From Streptomyces pseudovenezuelae (GTDB taxonomy: Bacteria > Actinomycetota > Actinomycetes > Streptomycetales > Streptomycetaceae), in the NCBI RefSeq assembly GCF_029892565.1, contig NZ_JARXVH010000024.1, forward strand, positions 44,357 to 108,356: DNA of 64,000 nt, given 5' to 3'. Both the position numbers and the translations under genes were made by a program. A model generated the notes under the pieces. That model saw only the letters and a program-made list of their open reading frames with translations, did not search any database and had not been told where the DNA came from. The stretch's first letter is position 1, and each line of letters starts with the position of its first letter. Shown one piece after another: positions 44,680-53,081 of this stretch.

Positions 44680-45233
44680 CCGTCCCCCGGTGGCAAGTTG
44701 TCACGAACCTGCACCTCACAGTGTGGCGCCGTGCGGCCGCCAATGGCAGCCCGTCGGCACAACTGCCGAGTCAACAGGGAAGCGGTGGTCGCCTCCTCAT
44801 CGGCAGACGCAGCGCCGATCCGTGGTCCACCGTCCACAAGGCCGGTGCTCAGGTCCTCGACCGTGAGGGTGTCATCGCCGCGGTCACCGTAGATCTTGCC
44901 CGTGTTCTCGCCGGTGACACGGATGGTGTCGCCGCCATCGTCTCCGTGGACCACAGCGATGTCCGAGTTGAGGCCCTCGACGGTGATGGTGTCGTTGCCG
45001 GCCAGGCCGTTGATGGTGGTGTCGGCGTTCACTCCGGCGGTGCAGGTGATGGTGTCATTGCCTGCGGTGCCGTTGATGGTGGTGGAAGTGACCGGGGTGC
45101 CGTTGACGGTGCAGGCGCTCGCGGCGTATGCGGCGCTGGCCGGAAGTAGGAAAACGGCGGCTGCGGTAGCCACGACAAGCAGCGAGAGGCGGGCACGCCG
45201 GAAGGCGGCCGGCAGACAAGATCCCGATTTCAT
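44676..45233 (-). pseudogene. Secreted RTX-type calcium-repeat protein, C-terminus degraded
   Basis: A signal peptide (LSLLVVATAAAVFLLPASAAYA) is followed by Gly-Asn/Asp-rich repeats such as NGTAGNDTITC, NGLAGNDTITVEG and YGDRGDDTLTVED, the nonapeptide pattern that binds calcium. After GLVDGG the sequence changes to a stretch without repeats that runs on to a stop overlapping the EACC1 start. The C-terminal tail, including the usual Cys, seems lost. Confidence 0.6.
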
Positions 45234-45514
45234 TGAATGATCTAGGCAGGTTCCATCTGGCTCGCCGAGATCGTGAAGAAGTGCCACGACCGTGAGACTG
45301 AGCCGTTGCACCATCGCCTTGAGACGGCGAAAGAACCGCTGGTCAGCGCGTACGACCTATGCTATGAACCGCGGGACCCTACAGGACGGCTCACCGTGTG
45401 CCAACCGTGCGACGCGGAGGTCCAGGCCGCCGAACTGCACGCCGAGGTTCGAGCGGAGGCGTACTTCGATTCGCTGTGCTGAACTCGACTTGCATCCTCT
45501 GGTCTTCGTACCCG

Positions 45515-45768
45515 ATAGAAGTGCCACCCAGGCTTCCTTGGAACCAGGGCGCCCGTTCGCCTATCCGGCGGCTTGCTTCGTCACCAGCACAATTCAGCAC
45601 GGCACCGTTCCCTGCCTGTCCGCCGAACAGCAGGTTCACTTTCACCAGGGCTACGAGCTCATCGAGAGCCTCATCGCCACGGTGCCCGTCCTCGCGATCA
45701 CGGCCGGCGTACACAGTCCTGCCCTGTTGGAGCGGATCGCCGACACGGTGACGGGGCGGCTCCCGTGA
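45515..45768 (+). pseudogene. C-terminal fragment of unrecognised protein
   Basis: From about 45515 a plus-strand frame shows good codon bias (FVTSTIQHGTVPCLSAEQQ, HQGYELIESLIATVP, ALLERIADTVTGRLP) but no start codon or homology upstream. It ends in a GTGA overlap with the kinase gene, so it was probably the preceding gene of that operon. The upstream 45234-45514 holds only a weak 69-residue frame. Confidence 0.35.
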
Positions 45769-46317
45769 CACCCAGCCGTATAGCCCTGGTCGGACCGGTC
45801 GCCTCGAGCAAGTCGACGCTGGCCGCAGCGCTCTCCGCCCACACCGGCCTGCCCGGCATCGACCTCGACGAGCTGTTCTGGGAGCCCGACTGGACTCCCC
45901 TGGACACACCCGTCTTCCATAAGGGCGTCCGTGACCGCCTCGCCGGACCGGCGTGGATCGCGGACGGCAACTACGGCGGCGAGGTCGCCGAGATGCTCCT
46001 GGAACGTGCTGAGCTGGTGCTGTGGCTCGATTTGCCGCTGCGGGTCTGCCTGCCCCGGCTGGTCAGCCGCTCGCTGCGCCGGGCCGCCACCGGCGAAGAG
46101 CTGTTCGGCGGAAACCGGGAGACGTGCCGCCACTTGCTGGCCCCGGACTCCATCCTGCGCTGGGGGGGCTCTGCACCACCACCGGCACCGCCGACGCTGG
46201 TCCGATCGCCTCCACCCCGACCGCACGGCCGGCCTGACTGTGGTGCGCCTCGACCGGCCCGCAGCCATCACCGCGCAGCTGCGCCGGCTCGGCCTGCTGC
46301 CCGCAACAGAGAGGTGA
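45765..46317 (+). pseudogene. P-loop nucleoside/adenylate kinase-like protein, frameshifted
   Basis: The start is GTG 45765. The P-loop reads ALVGPVASSKSTLAAAL, then LPGIDLDELFWEPDW, GPAWIADGNYGG and LVLWLDLPLRVCLPRLVSRSL, as in FlaR-like small kinases. At a run of seven G (46162-46168) the frame is lost; with six G it continues ALHHHRHRRRWSDRL to LRRLGLLPATER at 46317. The lesion could be decay or a sequencing slip. Confidence 0.7.
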
Positions 46318-46322
46318 CGCGC

Positions 46323-46765
46323 GTGATCGCCTCCGTCGTCCGTGTGCCCTGGCACACCGCCCACGGCGGCTACGACCGCCTGCTGGACCACCTGCCCGAC
46401 GTCCGCCGCATCGCCCCGCCCGGACACCTGGGTGCGTGGCTGGCCTTCACTGGCGCCCACCGCGTGCTCGGTCCTCAGTGCCCTCTGCCGTTCTACCCGG
46501 CCGAGCACTTCGCCACAGACCTGCGCGTCCTCGCCTCCCGCCAGTCTGCGCACGTGCTGTAGGGGGACGAGCAGTTCTGGTCCTCCCGGCACCGCACCGG
46601 GCCGACGGCCGTCACCTACCACCAGCCACCCGACCAACTTGCACGGCTGGTGCCGATGCGGGTACGGCGGCGCCTGGCTTCGCGGGCCGAGCAGATCATC
46701 GTCCTTCACCAGCAGGAGTTCCTCTGCTACCTGATTCCGGAGAAGCGCGTGCACCCCCTGCACCG
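46323..46765 (+). pseudogene. Glycosyltransferase, premature stop and truncation
   Basis: GTG 46323 starts a glycosyltransferase-like N-terminus (VVRVPWHTAHGGYDRLLDHL, GAHRVLGPQCPLPFYP). An in-frame TAG at 46560 interrupts it where the family has Tyr in YGDEQFW. Reading on gives GPTAVTYHQPPDQLARL and ASRAEQIIVLHQQEF, then homology ends at about 46765. A nonsense mutation and a lost C-terminus make it inactive. Confidence 0.65.
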
Positions 46766-46767
46766 AA

Positions 46768-46905
46768 GGTGTGGTCCCCATCCCCGGCACCAAGCGAGTG
46801 AAGTGGCTGGAGCAGAACGTCGCGGCTCTCGACGTCGAGCTGAGCGCCGATGACCTCGCGGCCCTGGACGCCCTGGCCGCCAAGGTGGTCGGCGCACGGT
46901 ACTGA
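46768..46905 (+). pseudogene. Aldo/keto reductase, C-terminal remnant
   Basis: 45 residues match the end of aldo/keto reductases: GVVPIPGTKRVKWLEQNV, the NADPH-binding loop, then ELSADDLAALDALA and VVGARY before the stop. The rest of the gene is absent; glycosyltransferase sequence joins directly at about 46765. Confidence 0.75.
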
Positions 46906-47007
46906 GGCGGAGTGGTCTCACCGAACCGGGCACAGCAGTCACTGGGGGTACTCGAGCCCGCCCCGCCGCGCCACCTCGCCGAGTACACCGGCGCCCGCAC
47001 AACGGTC

Positions 47008-48057
47008 TCACTGCGATGGACGGCGTCCGCTGCTCTCCCGCATCACCAGTTCCGTCGCCACCTCCACCCGCGTCGTCTCCGGCTGCTCCCCGGACAGCAG
47101 TCGCAGCACCATCCGGGCCGCGAGCGCCGTCATGTCGGCCAGGGGAGTGCGGACCGTCGTCAGGCGTGGGGTCACCCAGTCCGCGAACGGCAGATCGTCG
47201 AAGCCGACCACGCTGACGTCGGCCGGGATGCGCAGGCCCAGTTCGGCGGCGGCCCGGTAGGTGCCCAGTGCCTGGTGGTCGCTGCCGGCGAAGATCGCCG
47301 TAGGACGGTCGGGCAACGCCAGGAGCTCCAGGGCGTGTTGGTGCGCGAGGTTGTGGGTGAAGTCGCCGTAGCGCACCAGCTCGGCGTCGAAGGGGAGACC
47401 GGCCTCGGCCAGCGCCGAGCGGTAGCCGTCGACCCGTGCCCGGGAGGTGAGCCGGCGTTCCGGGCCGCTGATGATCGCGATGCGCCGGTGGCCCAGCTCG
47501 ATGAGGTGGCGGGTCGCGGCCAGTCCGCCGGGCCAGTTGGTCGCGCCCACCCACGGCGTGCCCGGCGCGGGCTCGTCGATCGGCATCACCAGCGCGAAGG
47601 GGATGCCGAGCCGGCTCAGCTCCTCGTGCTGCTCCGGCGTCAGTTCGGGCACCACGAGAATCGCCCCGCGCGTGGAACGGGTGGCCAGCGAGTCCAGCCA
47701 CTGACGGGCGCGTTTGGTCCGGCCGTGGGTGGAGGAGACGACCAGCCCCATGCCCGCGTCGTGCAGGACGTCCTCCGCGCCCCGGATCAACTCGACCGCC
47801 CAGGGGCTGTCGAGTTCGTTGATGACGAAGTCGATCAGGCCGCCGGGCGGGGCCGCGGTGGCCGCCGGACGGTGTCTCGCCAGATAGCCGTGCTGCCCAA
47901 GGAGGCGCTGCACCTTGGCCCGCGTCTCCGCCGATACATCGGATCTGTCGTGCAGAACTTTGGAAACCGTGGACACCGAAACGCCTGCCTGATCGGCGAT
48001 TTCGGCCAGGGTGCGCCGTCTTGCCTCACCGGATCCTGTCCGAACCGTTGACGTCAT
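47008..48057 (-). CDS. LacI-family transcriptional repressor
   Basis: A 349-residue repressor. The helix-turn-helix (LAEIADQAGVSVSTVSKVL) and hinge helix are at the N-terminus. The periplasmic-binding-protein-like ligand domain has FVINELDSPWAVELIRG, GPERRLTSRARVDGY, TAIFAGSDHQALGTYRAA and VVGFDDLPFADWVTPRLTTV. It diverges from the ABC transporter/polysaccharide operon, with a palindrome in the 99-base gap. It almost surely represses that operon until an oligosaccharide binds. Confidence 0.93.
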   Translation of the reverse strand: MTSTVRTGSGEARRRTLAEIADQAGVSVSTVSKVLHDRSDVSAETRAKVQRLLGQHGYLARHRPAATAAPPGGLIDFVINELDSPWAVELIRGAEDVLHDAGMGLVVSSTHGRTKRARQWLDSLATRSTRGAILVVPELTPEQHEELSRLGIPFALVMPIDEPAPGTPWVGATNWPGGLAATRHLIELGHRRIAIISGPERRLTSRARVDGYRSALAEAGLPFDAELVRYGDFTHNLAHQHALELLALPDRPTAIFAGSDHQALGTYRAAAELGLRIPADVSVVGFDDLPFADWVTPRLTTVRTPLADMTALAARMVLRLLSGEQPETTRVEVATELVMRESSGRRPSQ

Positions 48058-48093
48058 CGGATGAATCTCCTACGTTGCCGGGGCGATCGAGCT

Positions 48094-48111
48094 TTGCGAA
48101 AACTATCGCAA
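48094..48111. promoter_or_regulatory. LacI-type operator
   Basis: TTGCGA-AAACTA-TCGCAA has perfect 6-base inverted arms in the gap between the divergent LacI gene and the solute-binding protein gene. Repeated short dyads of this type and place are the usual binding sites of local LacI repressors. Confidence 0.65.
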
Positions 48112-48156
48112 TCCGCGGTCCCGGAGTAAGGCTCCTCGGCGAAAAGGTGGTCCTCG

Positions 48157-49464
48157 ATGAAGAGATGGCGCGTGGCTTCCCTGGCCACGACCGCGGCTGC
48201 GGCTCTGGTGCTCTCCGGCTGCGGCGGCACAGGCGGCGGTGCCGGCGGCGGTTCGGGCGGCGGCAAGGGCGAGTTGCTGGTCTGGGTGGACAACACCCGG
48301 ATGCCCGCGGCCCAGCAGTACAAGAAGGCCCACCCCGACCTGAAGCTGCGCATCGTCACCATCCCGCCCGACGCGGGCTACGTACCCACCAAGATCTCCC
48401 TCGCCAACCGCACCAAGAGCGGCTGGCCCGACGTCGTCTTCCTGGCCAACCCGGCCGAGGCGGCGACCCTCGCGAGCGAGAAGTTCGGCTACGCGGCCCC
48501 GCTCGACGACCGCGTCCCCCAGTCCGTCCGCGACGGCTTCACCCCCGGCGCCCTGGACACCTGCACCTTCGGCGGCAAGACGTACTGCCTGCGCAACGAC
48601 ATCGCTCCCACCGTCCTGTGGTACGACGCGACGCTGATGAAGCGCTACGGCTACCAGGTCCCCAAGACCTGGGCCGAGTACCAGCGGACCGGTCTCAAGG
48701 CGGCCGACGAGCACCCCGGCACCATCGTCGGAGCCGTCAACGGCAAGTACGGCGCCGGCATCTACTTCGGCAGCAGCGGCTGCGCCACCCGCGACACACT
48801 CAGCCTCACCGAGGTCCACATCGACCTGGGCCAGGCGAACTGCACCCGGGTCGCCGATCTGCTGCAGCCGCTCGCCCGGAAGAAGGCCGTCACCACCGTC
48901 GTGCCCATCGACCCGGGCTTCGCCAAGTTCGGCAAGGGCGACAAGATCCTGATGCTGCCGGCCCCGGCCTGGTTCGGCGACTTCATGTTCGGCCCCGCCT
49001 TCAAGGTGCCGGGGGGCCGCATCGCCGCCGCCCCCATGCCCACCTGGCCCGGCGAGAGCAAGCCCTACGCCGGACAGGTCGGCGGCGGCGCCTTCCTCGT
49101 CTCCACGCACGCCGGCGAGCGCACCAAGGACGCCGCGGATCTCGTGCGCTGGATGACCACCGACGTCAGCCTCCAGGCGAAGCAGCCCACCTACCCCGCC
49201 TTCACGGCAGCCGCGCAGAAGTGGGGCGAGGCCAAGTCGAAGGACCCCTACTACGCCTCCGACCCGATGCCCGCCCTCATCGCGGCCGCGGACGCACTGC
49301 GTCCCGGCTTCGGAGCGGTCCGCTTCGAGGCCGACTGGCAGAGCAGCTTCAACGACACGCTCGTCAAGGCAGTCGACTCGGGCGGCAACCTCCGCAACGC
49401 ACTGGCGAGTTGGCAGGACAAGCTGGAGGCGGCGGCCAAGACCACCGGGTACACGGTCGGATGA
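48157..49464 (+). CDS. ABC transporter sugar-binding lipoprotein
   Basis: A 435-residue extracellular solute-binding protein of the family 1 type. A lipoprotein signal with lipobox LSGCGG is followed by a Gly-rich tether and the two-lobed binding domain (LLVWVDNTRMPAAQQY, WPDVVFLANPAEAA, CLRNDIAPTVLWYDATLM). It delivers an oligosaccharide to the two permeases downstream. Its stop overlaps the first permease start (ATGA at 49461). AGGCTCCTCGG-like sequence precedes a GTGG stretch before the ATG; the ribosome-binding site is weak. Confidence 0.92.
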   Translation: MKRWRVASLATTAAAALVLSGCGGTGGGAGGGSGGGKGELLVWVDNTRMPAAQQYKKAHPDLKLRIVTIPPDAGYVPTKISLANRTKSGWPDVVFLANPAEAATLASEKFGYAAPLDDRVPQSVRDGFTPGALDTCTFGGKTYCLRNDIAPTVLWYDATLMKRYGYQVPKTWAEYQRTGLKAADEHPGTIVGAVNGKYGAGIYFGSSGCATRDTLSLTEVHIDLGQANCTRVADLLQPLARKKAVTTVVPIDPGFAKFGKGDKILMLPAPAWFGDFMFGPAFKVPGGRIAAAPMPTWPGESKPYAGQVGGGAFLVSTHAGERTKDAADLVRWMTTDVSLQAKQPTYPAFTAAAQKWGEAKSKDPYYASDPMPALIAAADALRPGFGAVRFEADWQSSFNDTLVKAVDSGGNLRNALASWQDKLEAAAKTTGYTVG

Positions 49465-50405
49465 AAACGCTCACGACACCCCGCCCGCCCGCCGCCGCGG
49501 CCCCGGCGCCGGTGACACCGCGCCGCCGGCGCCGTCCCGCCCGCCGTGCCGCCGTCTGGATCCTCGTCGGCCCGTACACCGTGTTCCTCGTGGTCTTTGG
49601 GCTCGCGCCCGCCGGATACGCCCTGTGGACCTCGTTCGTCGACAACGGCTCCTTCACCGGCGGGCACGACTGGGTGACCGTGTTGGAGGACTACCGGCTC
49701 GGCGACGCGGCCGCCAACGTGGCGACGTATCTGCTGCTCTGGCTGCCGATCCTGCTGCTGACCGTCCTGTCCCTCGCCTTCACCCTGCACGCCCGCCCCG
49801 GCCGCACGACGAGCGCGCTCCAACTCGTCTACTACCTGCCCGGCGCGGTCACCGGCTCGGCCGCCGCCCTGCTGTGGCTGTTCATGGTCAGCCCGGACAG
49901 CAGCCCGTTCTCACCCCTGCTCAAGCTGCTGGACGTCCACAGCGCCACGGAAGCACTGTCCGGCGGCAGCGTCATCGCCGTCCTCACCGTGATGGGCGTC
50001 GCGGTGCACGCCGGCGGCTGGATCGTGGTCCTGTACGGGGCGCTCAACGCGCTCCCCAAGGACGTCCTGGAGGCCGCGCAGGTCGACGGCGCCTCCGCCT
50101 GGCGGACCATGTGGCACATCAAGCTGCCGATGGTCCGCACGTACGTCGCCTTCGTGCTGATCTCCAGTTTCGCCTCCGGCAGCCAGGTGTTCGTCGAGCC
50201 GAGCGTGCTGTCCACCGGCGCCCCCGGCCAGATCAGCCCCACCTGGTCCGTCAACCAGCTCGCCTACACCTACGCCACCCAGGACGGCGACTTCGGCAAG
50301 GCAGCCGCGCTGTCCCTGGCCATGCTCGCGGTCGGCGTACTGGCCGCCTGGATCGTGATCACCCGCACCCGTATGTACGCCACTGACTCCTCCGACTCCC
50401 GGTGA
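49461..50405 (+). CDS. ABC sugar permease, MalF type
   Basis: A 314-residue membrane subunit with six predicted helices and the EAA loop LEAAQVDGASAWRTMWHIKLP, which contacts the ATPase. A basic, Pro-rich N-terminus precedes the first helix. It overlaps the binding-protein gene by 4 bases and lies 7 bases before the second permease. No ATPase gene is present in the cluster. Confidence 0.92.
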   Translation: MKTLTTPRPPAAAAPAPVTPRRRRRPARRAAVWILVGPYTVFLVVFGLAPAGYALWTSFVDNGSFTGGHDWVTVLEDYRLGDAAANVATYLLLWLPILLLTVLSLAFTLHARPGRTTSALQLVYYLPGAVTGSAAALLWLFMVSPDSSPFSPLLKLLDVHSATEALSGGSVIAVLTVMGVAVHAGGWIVVLYGALNALPKDVLEAAQVDGASAWRTMWHIKLPMVRTYVAFVLISSFASGSQVFVEPSVLSTGAPGQISPTWSVNQLAYTYATQDGDFGKAAALSLAMLAVGVLAAWIVITRTRMYATDSSDSR

Positions 50406-50412
50406 GTGAGGC

Positions 50413-51279
50413 ATGACCGCACTGTCACGCGGCGCCCGCGCCCTGTTCCTGCTCGGCGCGGCCGTCTTCTTCGGACTGCCCCTGCTCTGGCTGCTCCTCG
50501 CACCCACGCGCACGGCCGACGACCTGACCACCGGCTCACCCCTCGGCTTCGGCTCGCTGGGCAATGTGGGCGACGCCTGGTCACACCTGACGTCGTACAA
50601 CGACGGCCAGATCACCCTGTGGATCGGCAACTCGATCATCTATGCGGCGGCCAGCGTGGCCATCTCGCTGCTGCTGTGCGTCCCCGCGGGCTACGCCCTC
50701 GCCAAGCACGACTTCGCCGGCCGCCGGGCCCTGCTCACTCTGTCGATCGTGACGATGATCCTGCCCCCGGCCGCGCTGGTGCTCCCGCTGTACCTGGAGA
50801 TGTCGGCACTCGACCTCACCGGCACGGTCTGGTCGGTGATCCTTCCGCTGTCCTTCTACCCCTTCGGCGTCTATCTCGCCTTCCTGCACTTCCAGGCGAA
50901 CCTGCCCGACAGCCTGCTGGACGCCGGACGCGTCGACGGGGCGAGCGAGCTGCGACTGTTCTGGTCGGTGGCGGTACCGCTGGCCCGCCCCGCCATCGCG
51001 CTGATCGCCTTCTTCGGCTTCGTCCGCTGCTGGACCGACTTCTTCCTGCCCTTCGTGATGCTCTCCGACGACCGCACCTTCACCCTCCAGCTCGGCCTGA
51101 TGTCCCTGCTGCAGTCCACCGGCGCGGTCAACAACTCCAGCGGCTTCGCCGACCTCGACATCCACCAGCCGGAGGCGGCCCTGGCCGGACTCGTGGCCTG
51201 CGCGCCACTGCTGATCGGATTCGTCCTTGCCCAGCGCTTCCTGCGCACCGGGCTGCTGGCCGGGGCGGAGAAGGGCTGA
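50413..51279 (+). CDS. ABC sugar permease, MalG type
   Basis: A 288-residue membrane subunit with six helices and the EAA loop LLDAGRVDGASELRLFWSVA. It pairs with the MalF-type permease. Its stop overlaps the next ATG by one base (TGATG at 51277-51281). In Streptomyces such importers commonly use the shared ATPase MsiK, which would explain the missing ATPase gene. Confidence 0.92.
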   Translation: MTALSRGARALFLLGAAVFFGLPLLWLLLAPTRTADDLTTGSPLGFGSLGNVGDAWSHLTSYNDGQITLWIGNSIIYAAASVAISLLLCVPAGYALAKHDFAGRRALLTLSIVTMILPPAALVLPLYLEMSALDLTGTVWSVILPLSFYPFGVYLAFLHFQANLPDSLLDAGRVDGASELRLFWSVAVPLARPAIALIAFFGFVRCWTDFFLPFVMLSDDRTFTLQLGLMSLLQSTGAVNNSSGFADLDIHQPEAALAGLVACAPLLIGFVLAQRFLRTGLLAGAEKG

Positions 51280-53081
51280 TGGCCGACGACGCACACACCG
51301 AACTGACCTCCCAACTCAGCGACTTGATGGATCCTCTGGTGTCCCGCTTCAGCGAGGGCCGGGCGCGTGTACGGCTCGGCGTGAACACCGCGATCCACGA
51401 CGACACGGCCGCCGAACTGGAGGCGTTCGCCCGGCCGTTGTGGGGACTGGCGCCCCTCGCGGCGGGCGGACAGGCCGTACCGCACGGCGAGTTGTGGGTC
51501 CAGGGGCTCGCCCACGGCAGCGATCCCGCGCACCCCGAGTACTGGGGCGAGCCCGTCGACCACGACCAGCGCATCGTCGAGATGGCCGCCATCGGCTTCG
51601 CGCTCGCCCTCGCCCCCGAGCAGTGGTGGGACCCGCTGACCGGCCCCGAACGCGACCGGCTCGCCCGCTGGCTGCTCAGCGCGCTGCCCCGGGAGACCAC
51701 CGACAACAACTGGCTCTTCTTCCCGGTGCTGATCAGCCTCGGCCTCGACCGGGTGGGGGTGCCCTACGACCGCTCGCTCATCACCACACGCCTCGACCGC
51801 CTGGAGACCTTCTGGCTCGGTGACGGCTGGTACGCGGACGGCCCCACCGAACGCCGCGACTACTACGTCCCGTGGGCCATGCACTTCTACGGGCTGCTCC
51901 ACGACACGCTGACCGGCGGGGACCGCTTCAAGGACCGGGCGGCCCAATTCGCCGGCGACTTCCGGCACTGGTTCGCCGACGACGGTGCCGCCGTCCCGTA
52001 CGGCCGCAGCCTCACCTACCGCTGGGCGCAGGCCGCCTTCTGGGGCGCGCTGCCGTTCGCGGGCGTCGACGTACTGCCGTGGAGCGCGGTGAAGGGGTAC
52101 CTGCTGCGGCATCTGCGCTGGTGGCAGGGGCGGCCGGTGACCGGGCCCGACGGGCTGCTGTCCGTCGGGTACGGCTATCCGCAGCCGGCGCTGGCCGAGC
52201 AGTACAACGCGCCGGGCTCGCCCTACTGGTCGCTCAAGGCGTATCTGCCGCTCGCGCTGCCCGAACAGCACGCGTTCTGGACCGCGAAGGAGGAACCGGC
52301 ACCCGCCGACCTGCTCGCCGTCAGCGCCCAGCCGCACGCCGGGGCCGTACTGATGCGCACACACGGCGACGTCACCCTTCTCGCCGGGCGCCAGCACCAC
52401 CCGTGGGTACGCCATGGCGCCGAGAAGTATGCCAAGTTCGCGTACTCGACCCGCTTCGGCTTCAGCCTGCCGAACGGCACGCTCGGGCTCGAACAGGGCG
52501 CGTACGACTCGATGCTGGCGCTGAGCGACGACGGCGGGGCGCACTACCGGGTGCGCGAGGAGCCGGCCGCGCACTACGTCAGCGACGACACGGTCCTCAG
52601 CACCTGGCACCCGTGGCCCGACGTGGAGATCACGACCTGGCTGACGGCCGCCGCACCCTGGCACGTGCGCACCCACCGCGTCCGCACCGCTCGCGCCCTG
52701 CACACCGCCGAGGGCGGCTTCGCCGTCGACCGGGACGCGGGCACGGACCGCGAGACCGGTCCGGGACAAGCACGGGTAACGGCCCCCGCGGGACTGACCG
52801 GCCTGCGCGACCTCGACGGCCGGCGCGAGGGCGAGGTCGTCGACTGCCTGCCCGGCACGAACGTCCTCGCACGACGCACCGCCCTGCCCGTACTCGTCGG
52901 CCGACTCCCACCCGGCGAGCACTGGTTGCGGTGTGCCGTGCTCGGTGCCCCGACCGGAAGCGAAGCCGAGACGGCGTGGCGAGAACCCCGGCCCCTCACC
53001 CATCCGGCGACCACCGCGCATCTCCCGACCACCACACACCCCTCGACCACCGCACATCCGACGACTGGAGACGGGCCTTGA
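51279..53081 (+). CDS. DUF2264 (GH154-like) enzyme
   Basis: A 600-residue protein matching DUF2264: ARPLWGLAPLAAGG and ERRDYYVPWAMHFYGLL in an (alpha/alpha) barrel-like N-terminal domain, then a beta-rich C-terminal part. It has no signal peptide, so it should act on imported oligosaccharides. DUF2264 proteins have been linked to uronic-acid-containing glycans; I recall a link to CAZy family GH154 (beta-glucuronidase) but cannot verify it here. The C-terminal 30 residues are a low-complexity His/Pro/Thr repeat. It is embedded in the operon by overlaps on both sides. Confidence 0.85.
   Translation: MADDAHTELTSQLSDLMDPLVSRFSEGRARVRLGVNTAIHDDTAAELEAFARPLWGLAPLAAGGQAVPHGELWVQGLAHGSDPAHPEYWGEPVDHDQRIVEMAAIGFALALAPEQWWDPLTGPERDRLARWLLSALPRETTDNNWLFFPVLISLGLDRVGVPYDRSLITTRLDRLETFWLGDGWYADGPTERRDYYVPWAMHFYGLLHDTLTGGDRFKDRAAQFAGDFRHWFADDGAAVPYGRSLTYRWAQAAFWGALPFAGVDVLPWSAVKGYLLRHLRWWQGRPVTGPDGLLSVGYGYPQPALAEQYNAPGSPYWSLKAYLPLALPEQHAFWTAKEEPAPADLLAVSAQPHAGAVLMRTHGDVTLLAGRQHHPWVRHGAEKYAKFAYSTRFGFSLPNGTLGLEQGAYDSMLALSDDGGAHYRVREEPAAHYVSDDTVLSTWHPWPDVEITTWLTAAAPWHVRTHRVRTARALHTAEGGFAVDRDAGTDRETGPGQARVTAPAGLTGLRDLDGRREGEVVDCLPGTNVLARRTALPVLVGRLPPGEHWLRCAVLGAPTGSEAETAWREPRPLTHPATTAHLPTTTHPSTTAHPTTGDGP

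Noticed and set aside
44676..45233. Tandem DNA repeat in the RTX-like gene
   Set aside because: The repetition is the glycine/aspartate nonapeptide pattern of the protein; the DNA copies diverge and are not a repeat array.
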